DNA from: Paracoccaceae bacterium
Lineage (GTDB): Bacteria > Pseudomonadota > Alphaproteobacteria > Rhodobacterales > Rhodobacteraceae
Length of the DNA: 10,035 bases
Reading direction: 5' to 3'
Assembly: GCA_027030435.1 (NCBI GenBank)
Contig: JALVEX010000253.1
Coordinates: 1-10,035 of the forward strand
The notes under the pieces: generated by a model
What the model was told of the DNA's origin: nothing
Seen by the model: only the letters and a program-made list of their open reading frames with translations
Databases searched by the model: none
Shown here: positions 5,275 to 10,035 of the stretch, piece by piece
Position numbering within the stretch: the first letter of the stretch is position 1
Layout of the letters: the number at the start of each line of letters is the position of its first letter
Made by a program: the position numbers and the translations under genes

Positions 5275-6573
5275 ATGACGGTGCTGATCGCCGGAGCCGG
5301 GATCGCGGGGCTGACGCTCGCCCTCAGCCTGCAGCGCGCGGGCGTTCCCTTCCGCCTGTTCGAGGCGGTGGGGGCGCTGCGCCCGTTGGGCGTCGGCATC
5401 AATCTCCAGCCCCATGCGGTGCGCGAGCTTCACGATCTTGGGCTGGCGGAGGATCTCGATCGGATCGGGCTGCGCACCCGCGAGGTCGTTTATTTCAGCC
5501 CGCAGGGCCGAGAGATCTGGCGCGAGCCGCGCGGGCGCGCGGCGGGCTATCGCTGGCCGCAGTATTCGATCCACCGGGGCGCATTGCAGATGCTGCTTCT
5601 CGAGCGCCTGATTGACGAGGCGGGGCCGGATGCGGTGCGCCTCGGGGCGGCCGTGAGCGGCTGGAAGGAGGGCGAGGACGGCATCGAGATCAGCCTCGAG
5701 GAGCGCGGAACGGGCCGGGCGCTCGGGCGCGCGCGGGGGGCGGTGTTGATCGGCGCCGACGGCATCAATTCCACCATCCGCGCCCGCCTCTACCCCGACG
5801 AGGGCCCGCCTTCCTGGGGCGGCACGGTGATGTGGCGCGGCATCACCCGCGGCCCCCGCTTCCTCACCGGGCGCAGCATGGCCATGGCGGGCACGAAGGC
5901 CTGCAAGTTCGTCTGCTATCCGATTGCCGATCTCGAGGATGGCGGCAGCCTGATCAACTGGATCGCCGATCTCGCCCGGCCCGAGGATCACGACTGGCGC
6001 CCGCAGAACTGGAACCGCCCCGGCCGGCGCGAAGATTTCGCCCACCGCTTCGAGAGCTGGCGTTTCGACTGGCTCGACATCCCCGCCGTGATCGCGGCCG
6101 CCGAGGGGATCTGGGAATTTCCGATGGTCGATCGCGATCCGCTTCCACGCTGGAGCTTCGGGCGCGTCTCCCTGATGGGGGACGCGGCGCATGCGATGTA
6201 TCCGATCGGCTCCAACGGCGCCAGCCAGGCGATCGTGGATGCCCGCATCCTGACCCGCCTCATGCTGGAGCACGGCCCTACCCCAGAGGCCCTCGCCGCC
6301 TATGACGCGGCGCGCCGCGATGAGGTGAACGCCGTGGTGCTCGCCAATCGCGGCGACGGGCCGGACCGCATCCTCGATATCGTCGCCGAGCGCGCGCCCG
6401 GGGGCTTTGACGATATCGAGGCGGTGATGCCCCGCGCCGAGCGCCAGGCCTTTGCCGACGGCTACAAGAAAACCGCCGGCATGGACGTGGCGGCGCTGAA
6501 CGCCCGCCCGGCGATCGTGCCGCAAGGCGCGGTGTGGGAAGGTTCCACGCCGGGCGCGGGCGCTCTTGAATGA
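5275..6573 (+). CDS. FAD-dependent monooxygenase, PhzS-like flavin oxidoreductase
   Basis: This 432-residue class A flavoprotein monooxygenase uses NAD(P)H and O2 to hydroxylate an aromatic or heteroaromatic ring, in the cytoplasm. Motifs in order are: GAGIAG (7-12) with acidic E30 ending the second strand, as in an FAD Rossmann fold; LGVGINLQPHAVREL (38-52); GADGINSTIRARLYP (160-174), the DG motif contacting FAD and NAD(P)H; and GDAAHAMYPIGSNGASQAIVDA (302-323), the GD motif. The GSNGASQAI wording and the NR/YK-rich C-terminus resemble the family of PhzS (5-methylphenazine-1-carboxylate monooxygenase) rather than salicylate or p-hydroxybenzoate hydroxylase. ATG 5275 has AAGGACGGAAG just upstream; in-frame GTG 5239 and ATG 5248 are less likely. 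Lying between dctP and dctQ, it probably acts on the imported compound. The true substrate is unknown. Confidence 0.88.
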   Translation: MTVLIAGAGIAGLTLALSLQRAGVPFRLFEAVGALRPLGVGINLQPHAVRELHDLGLAEDLDRIGLRTREVVYFSPQGREIWREPRGRAAGYRWPQYSIHRGALQMLLLERLIDEAGPDAVRLGAAVSGWKEGEDGIEISLEERGTGRALGRARGAVLIGADGINSTIRARLYPDEGPPSWGGTVMWRGITRGPRFLTGRSMAMAGTKACKFVCYPIADLEDGGSLINWIADLARPEDHDWRPQNWNRPGRREDFAHRFESWRFDWLDIPAVIAAAEGIWEFPMVDRDPLPRWSFGRVSLMGDAAHAMYPIGSNGASQAIVDARILTRLMLEHGPTPEALAAYDAARRDEVNAVVLANRGDGPDRILDIVAERAPGGFDDIEAVMPRAERQAFADGYKKTAGMDVAALNARPAIVPQGAVWEGSTPGAGALE

Positions 6574-6636
6574 ATGCGAAGGGAAATCGCGGCATGCGCT
6601 AAGGAGGCGAAGGAAAATGAAGGGAAAGGGAAGAAG

Positions 6637-7242
6637 ATGACACTGGCATTGCCGCAGGACAGGGGGCTTGCCAAGCCGCTCGAGCGCAGGATCGGCCTGC
6701 GGCTCGAACGGATCGATCGCCGGCTGGCCTATTTCGGCGGGTTCATCCTCGCCATCATCGCCGTGGTGACGGTGGCCTCGATCATCGGGCGGGCGCTGCT
6801 GCCTTTCGGGCTCGGGCCCATCAAGGGCGATTTCGAGATCGTCGAGATCGGCTGCGCCATCGCCGTCTTTTCCTTCCTGCCGCTGGCGCAGCTGCGCCGC
6901 GGCCATGTGACGGTGGATATATTCGTCTCCGCCCTGCCGGCGCGCGCGCGCGCCTTCCTAGGGCTGCTCGGCGATACCCTGATCGCGATTGCCGCCTTCA
7001 TCATCCTGTGGCGGCTCTGGCTCGGCTTTGGCGAGAAATTCCCCTATGGCGCAGAGCCCCTGCGCGCCTTCCTCGGCTTCGGCCCGAAGCCCTTCTTCGC
7101 CGAGACGAGCTATGAGCTTGAAATCCCCATGTGGATCCCCTTCGGGCTCTGCCTGATCGGCGCATTCCTCTTTTTCGTCACATCGCTCTACACCGTCTGG
7201 CGCGCCCTCAACTGGACGATCGCCGGGCAGGAGGGCGGATGA
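6637..7242 (+). CDS. dctQ: TRAP transporter small permease subunit (DctQ family)
   Basis: This 201-residue inner-membrane protein forms the small subunit of a TRAP transporter, working with DctM to import the DctP-bound solute using an ion gradient. Four hydrophobic helices are visible (about 31-54, 66-84, 106-128, 164-187). The family hallmark FEIVEIGCAIAVFSFLPLAQLRRGHVTVDIF spans 66-96, with the acidic E67/E70 and the RRGH turn. A positively charged N-terminus (residues 1-29) stays cytoplasmic. The start ATG 6637 follows a GGGAAGAAG ribosome site. In-frame ATG 6574 would add a lysine-rich tail that looks like untranslated purine-rich leader. The stop overlaps the start of dctM (ATGA), showing translational coupling. 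The spacing of 63 nt after the monooxygenase is compatible with a single transcript. Confidence 0.9.
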   Translation: MTLALPQDRGLAKPLERRIGLRLERIDRRLAYFGGFILAIIAVVTVASIIGRALLPFGLGPIKGDFEIVEIGCAIAVFSFLPLAQLRRGHVTVDIFVSALPARARAFLGLLGDTLIAIAAFIILWRLWLGFGEKFPYGAEPLRAFLGFGPKPFFAETSYELEIPMWIPFGLCLIGAFLFFVTSLYTVWRALNWTIAGQEGG

Positions 7243-8603
7243 TGGGCGGGCTCGAACTGGCGCTGATCGCCTTCGGACTGATGCTGCTGGCGATCTTCCT
7301 GCGCATGCCGATCGGGGTGGCCATGGGGGTGACGGGCTTCATCGGCACATGGATCGTGACGGGGCGCGCCTCGGGGCCGCTCTCGCAACTGAAGACGCTC
7401 AGCTACGACACCTTCTCGAGCTACTCGCTCTCCATCGTGCCGCTGTTCCTTCTGATGGGGCAGTTTGCCACCAAATCGGGGATGTCGGCTGCGCTGTTCG
7501 AAGCGGCGAGCGATTGGCTGGGCCACCGCAGGGGCGGGCTCGCGATGGCGGCGATCGGCGCCTGCGCGGGCTTTGGCGCTGTCTGCGGCTCCTCGCTCGC
7601 CACCGCCTCCACCATGGGGCAGGTGGCGCTGCCGGAGATGCGCAAGCGGGGCTATTCGGATGCGCTCTCAACCGGCGTGCTGGCCGCGGGCGGCACGCTC
7701 GGCATCCTCATCCCGCCCTCGGTGATCCTGGTGATCTACGCCATCCTGACCGAGCAGAACATCGTCAAGATGTTCATCGCGGCCATGGTGCCCGGCATCC
7801 TCGCCGCGCTTGGCTACATGCTGACGGTGGCGCTCTACGTGCGCTTTCGCCCCGATGCGGCGAGCCTCGCGCCGCGCGTGCCCTGGGGCCACCGCTTGCG
7901 CACGCTCCTCGGCATCTGGCCGGTGGTGGTGATCTTCGGCCTCGTCATGGGCGGCATCGCCGCCGACTGGAACTGGGTGCAACCCGGCGTGCAGGCGCTC
8001 TTCACCCCCACCGAAGGCGCGGCCGTGGGGGCCGTGGCCACCGGCATCTACGGCATCATGACGCGCGGCCTCACCTGGAAGGGCTTCCTCGAATCGATCC
8101 TCAGCACCGCGCAATCCACGGCGATGATCTTCTTCATCATCCTCGGCGCGCAGATGTTCAACTCCTTCCTCGCCTTCACCCAGGCCCCCCAGCAACTGGC
8201 CGACTGGGTGATGGCGCAGGGTTTTTCGCCCACCATGGTGCTCACCCTGATGCTGATCTTCTATCTCGTCTTCGGCTGCGTAATGGACAGCCTCAGCATG
8301 ATCCTCCTTACCATCCCGATCTTCTTTCCCGTGATCGAGGCGCTCGATTTCGGGCTGGACGCCGAAAGCACCGCGATCTGGTTCGGCATCCTGGCGCTGA
8401 TCGTGGTCGAGGTGGGGCTGATCACGCCGCCGGTGGGGATGAATCTCTTCATCATCAATTCGCTGGCGCGCGACGTGCCGATCGTCAGGACCTACAAGGG
8501 CGTGGCGCCCTTCGTGCTTTCCGATCTGGTGCGGGTGGTGATCCTGGTGGCCTTCCCGGGGATCACGCTCTGGCTCGTGGGCGTGATGTTTGCCGGCACC
8601 TGA
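7239..8603 (+). CDS. dctM: TRAP transporter large permease subunit (DctM family)
   Basis: This 454-residue, roughly 12-helix inner-membrane protein is the transport core of the TRAP system. Typical DctM motifs are present: LRMPIGVAMGVTGF near the N-terminus; GAVCGSSLATASTMGQVALPEM followed by AAGGTLGILIPPSVILVIYAI, which includes the conserved G-T-L-G-x-L-I-P-P-S; FTPTEGAAVGAV (255-266); GCVMDSLSMILLTIPIFFPV from residue 346; and GLITPPVGMNLF (393-404). Length is normal for DctM, and no frameshift is seen. ATG 7239 overlaps the dctQ stop, with AGGAG upstream at 7229-7233. ATG 7242 is an equally possible start. It ends the operon. No fused small subunit is present, and ion preference (Na+ is usual in the family) cannot be read from the sequence. 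Confidence 0.93.
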   Translation: MMGGLELALIAFGLMLLAIFLRMPIGVAMGVTGFIGTWIVTGRASGPLSQLKTLSYDTFSSYSLSIVPLFLLMGQFATKSGMSAALFEAASDWLGHRRGGLAMAAIGACAGFGAVCGSSLATASTMGQVALPEMRKRGYSDALSTGVLAAGGTLGILIPPSVILVIYAILTEQNIVKMFIAAMVPGILAALGYMLTVALYVRFRPDAASLAPRVPWGHRLRTLLGIWPVVVIFGLVMGGIAADWNWVQPGVQALFTPTEGAAVGAVATGIYGIMTRGLTWKGFLESILSTAQSTAMIFFIILGAQMFNSFLAFTQAPQQLADWVMAQGFSPTMVLTLMLIFYLVFGCVMDSLSMILLTIPIFFPVIEALDFGLDAESTAIWFGILALIVVEVGLITPPVGMNLFIINSLARDVPIVRTYKGVAPFVLSDLVRVVILVAFPGITLWLVGVMFAGT

Positions 8604-8618
8604 GCAGGGCCGCGCCCC

Positions 8619-8643
8619 GGCGCCGTTCAGGGGGGAACGCGCC
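8619..8643 (+). terminator. Hairpin after dctM, possible terminator
   Basis: GGCGCCGTTC (8619-8628) can pair with GAACGCGCC (8635-8643) through one bulged C around a 6-nt loop. It lies 15 nt after the dctM stop, where the operon should end. No T-run follows, so factor-independent termination is doubtful. Confidence 0.3.
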
Positions 8644-8708
8644 TGTCATCACTGGTCCTGTAAATATCCCCGCCGGAGGCATCCTGCCCGCAGCCCACGG
8701 GCGCGCGG

Positions 8709-8737
8709 TTGACGCCCCCGGGGCATGGGGCTACACC
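8709..8737 (+). promoter_or_regulatory. Promoter of the tRNA-Leu gene
   Basis: TTGACG (8709-8714) is a near-consensus -35. With exactly 17 bp spacing it is followed by TACACC (8732-8737) as a -10. Transcription would then start about 5 nt before the mature tRNA 5' end. The strong -35 with a degenerate -10 is common in alphaproteobacterial stable-RNA promoters. Confidence 0.55.
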
Positions 8738-8748
8738 GGCCAGCGGTG

Positions 8749-8834
8749 GCCCGAGTGGCGGAATGGTAGACGCAGGGGATTCAAAATCCCCCGGTAGCAA
8801 TACCGTGCGAGTTCGAGTCTCGCCTCGGGCACCA
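8749..8834 (+). tRNA. tRNA-Leu (anticodon CAA)
   Basis: An 86-nt tRNA with encoded CCA. The acceptor arms GCCCGAG (8749-8755) and CTCGGGC (8824-8830) pair perfectly, followed by discriminator A and CCA. The anticodon stem GGGGA/TCCCC encloses the loop TTCAAAA, giving anticodon CAA, which reads UUG leucine codons. A long variable arm (GGTA/TACC stem) marks it as a class II tRNA, as expected for leucine. The T arm GCGAG/CTCGC with TTCGAGT is intact. It has its own promoter and no other tRNA beside it. UUG codons are scarce in the genes to its left and somewhat more frequent in the gene to its right. Confidence 0.97.
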
Positions 8835-8851
8835 GGTTTTCCGCACTCCGG

Positions 8852-8871
8852 GATCATTGCCGATCATTCCC
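8852..8871 (+). repeat. Tandem 10-bp repeat GATCATTGCC / GATCATTCCC
   Basis: Two adjacent 10-bp units (8852-8861 and 8862-8871) match at nine of ten positions. They lie between the tRNA and the LTD–Hint gene. They could be regulatory half-sites one helical turn apart, or chance. Confidence 0.35.
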
Positions 8872-8934
8872 ATGGACCGTTGCTCCCCCATGCCCTAACA
8901 TCCGGGCCAGGCCACCCGACAATGGCCCCGGCCT

Positions 8935-8944
8935 GATACGTATC
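8935..8944. promoter_or_regulatory. 10-bp perfect palindrome upstream of the LTD–Hint gene
   Basis: GATACGTATC is a perfect palindrome directly before the ribosome-site region (GGAAGA, 8945-8950) of the gene starting at 8961. It is unusually AT-containing for this window. It could be an operator or part of a start region; function is not shown. The remaining bases 8835-8934 hold no gene and no convincing promoter hexamers. Confidence 0.3.
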
Positions 8945-8960
8945 GGAAGAGCTAAAGAGT

Positions 8961-10035
8961 ATGGCAGACCAACTCCTCGGCGGCATCGTGATAAACGAGG
9001 TTCTTGTGGACCCGAACGGTGCGAACAATTTCGATACGGACGGTAACGGAACCGCCGCATCGACAGATGAATTCATAGAACTCCTGAACACCTCGAATGC
9101 CGCAATCGATATTTCGGGGGTGCAGCTGTGGGATCAGGGCGTCGGCAACTGGTTCACCTTCCCGCCAGGCACCATCTTGCAGCCGGGCGCGCATGCGATG
9201 GTCATGGCCGGGGTTCAGGCGGGCGGCAGCCTGCCGACAGGCGGGCCGGATGATCTGTTCTTCGATGCGGGGCGCGGCTCTCCTCTGATCAACAACGGCG
9301 GCGACAACATCGTCGTCTATGATCCGACGAACGACGAATACATCCAGGCCACATTCAACGGCGATCCGCTGGACGATCCGACGGCGACCTATGCCGGTTT
9401 TTCTCCCACGGCCACGCGCGTCGGCGCGGGCGAAGATTTCGGCACCGACAACGACGGGTTCTCCATCCAGCGTTCGCCTGACGGCGCGGATGTTTTCGAC
9501 AACAGCTCCACCCCGACACCGGGCACCACGAATATCTGTTTCACCAAAGGCACATTGTTTGAAACACCCGCAGGCCCCCGCCTGATAGAACACCTGCGCC
9601 CCGGCGATCGGATTATGACCAAAGACAGCGGCATGCAGAAAATCCGCTGGATCTGGGCGCGCAGCTGTCCGGCCTCGAAAGTGCGGGAAAATCCGGCGCT
9701 TGCTCCGATCAGGATCGCAAAAGGCGCATTGGGCAACGGCCTGCCCCTGCGCGATCTCATGGTTTCACGCCATCACCGCTTGATGCTGTGCTCCCCGATC
9801 GCCGAGCGGATGTTTGGCATGCGCGAGGTTCTGGCCCCCGCGAAGGACCTGATCGCGATCGAAGGCATAGACGCGGCACCCGCAACCGCTGACATGACCT
9901 ACTATCACATCCTGATGGACAGGCACGAAATCCTGCTTGCAGAGGGCGCCCCCGCCGAAAGCCTCTATCTGGGCCCGCAGACCCTGCATGCAATCGAGCC
10001 CGCGGCGCTTGCCGAATTGCGCCTTATATTCGGCC
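8961..10035 (+). CDS. LTD (lamin-tail-like) plus Hint-domain protein, 3' end beyond window
   Basis: The frame from ATG 8961 is open to the window end (358 residues, no stop). Residues 8-120 resemble a lamin-tail domain, an immunoglobulin-like fold found in many secreted bacterial proteins: GIVINEVLVDPNG, then DEFIELLNTS, DISGVQLWD, FPPGTILQPGAHAMVMAG. A late SIQRSPDGADVF...STPTPGTTN segment, typical of such domains, ends near 189. From C193 a Hint domain follows: CFTKGTLFETPAGPRLIEHL, LRPGDRIMT, KIRWIWARS, VSRHHRLML (H271/H272) and YYHILMDRHEILLAEGAPAES (315-335). C193 fits the Hint nucleophile and the histidines its catalytic partners, so self-cleavage is possible but unproven. No N-terminal signal peptide is seen; such proteins are often exported through C-terminal signals, which would lie outside the window. 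The ribosome site is GGAAGA about 10 nt upstream. ATA codons are frequent for this genome. Confidence 0.85.
   Translation, partial: MADQLLGGIVINEVLVDPNGANNFDTDGNGTAASTDEFIELLNTSNAAIDISGVQLWDQGVGNWFTFPPGTILQPGAHAMVMAGVQAGGSLPTGGPDDLFFDAGRGSPLINNGGDNIVVYDPTNDEYIQATFNGDPLDDPTATYAGFSPTATRVGAGEDFGTDNDGFSIQRSPDGADVFDNSSTPTPGTTNICFTKGTLFETPAGPRLIEHLRPGDRIMTKDSGMQKIRWIWARSCPASKVRENPALAPIRIAKGALGNGLPLRDLMVSRHHRLMLCSPIAERMFGMREVLAPAKDLIAIEGIDAAPATADMTYYHILMDRHEILLAEGAPAESLYLGPQTLHAIEPAALAELRLIFG

Noticed and set aside
4120..6906. A 928-codon open frame on the minus strand across dctP, the monooxygenase and dctQ
   Set aside because: It lies opposite three well-supported genes. Its translation is rich in H, R, D and G, without motifs, as is usual for antisense frames of GC-rich genes. 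No ribosome site was recognised.
7349..8797. A 482-codon frame overlapping dctM
   Set aside because: It is an out-of-frame shadow of dctM with arginine/histidine/glycine-rich translation; dctM has clear family motifs.
8749..8834. tRNA-Leu as a used phage or island attachment site
   Set aside because: No integrase and no repeat of the tRNA 3' end is seen within the 1.2 kb available to the right, so it is kept only as a possibility in the findings.
8709..8936. A small frame over the tRNA with VDAGDSKSPGSNTVRVRVSPRAP-like content
   Set aside because: This is a well-known false ORF produced by reading through a tRNA-Leu gene.
1..10035. CRISPR array, insertion sequence or phage genes
   Set aside because: No regularly spaced repeats of 20 bp or more, no terminal inverted repeats with a transposase, and no integrase or structural phage genes were found.

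Overview
The window is GC-rich, tightly packed bacterial DNA. Alphaproteobacteria, most likely the Rhodobacterales (Roseobacter/Paracoccus-type) group, is my inference. It rests on the strong GC bias at third codon positions, the YqaA–DsbB gene pair, split sulfopyruvate-decarboxylase-type genes, a TRAP transporter, and a Hint-domain protein of the kind common in that group. No species can be named from the sequence alone.

Layout. (1) 1-704: the 5' end of an arginase gene runs leftward out of the window. It is divergent from an Lrp/AsnC-family regulator across an AT-rich intergenic patch. (2) 785-1857: two overlapping genes encode the alpha and beta halves of a ThDP-dependent sulfopyruvate (or phosphonopyruvate-like) decarboxylase. 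(3) 1862-2919, minus strand: a yqaA-like DedA/VTT membrane protein gene followed by dsbB, the quinone-linked disulfide oxidase of the inner membrane. dsbB converges on the decarboxylase with only 4 bp between stop codons. (4) 3060-3911: a YpfJ-type membrane-anchored zinc metallopeptidase, followed by a likely intrinsic terminator. (5) 3961-8603: one apparent operon, dctP – flavin monooxygenase – dctQ – dctM. A perfect TetR-type palindrome lies between its putative -35 and -10, and a structured leader of about 150 nt precedes dctP. (6) 8749-8834: tRNA-Leu(CAA) with its own promoter. (7) 8961-end: the start of a gene whose product joins an N-terminal lamin-tail-like domain (LTD) to a Hint (Hedgehog/intein) domain. 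It is cut by the window edge.

How the genes work together. The clearest functional unit is the TRAP operon. A periplasmic binding protein captures a carboxylated solute, DctQM import it using an ion gradient, and a PhzS-like FAD monooxygenase encoded between the binding-protein and permease genes probably hydroxylates the imported compound or a derivative. The substrate is therefore more likely an aromatic or heteroaromatic acid than a C4-dicarboxylate, but this is inference. The arginase/Lrp pair suggests amino-acid-responsive arginine catabolism. YqaA and DsbB are envelope functions. I see no CRISPR array, insertion sequence, integrase or phage gene. The items most worth following up are the orphan TetR-type operator, the monooxygenase inside the TRAP operon, and the LTD–Hint fusion downstream of the tRNA.
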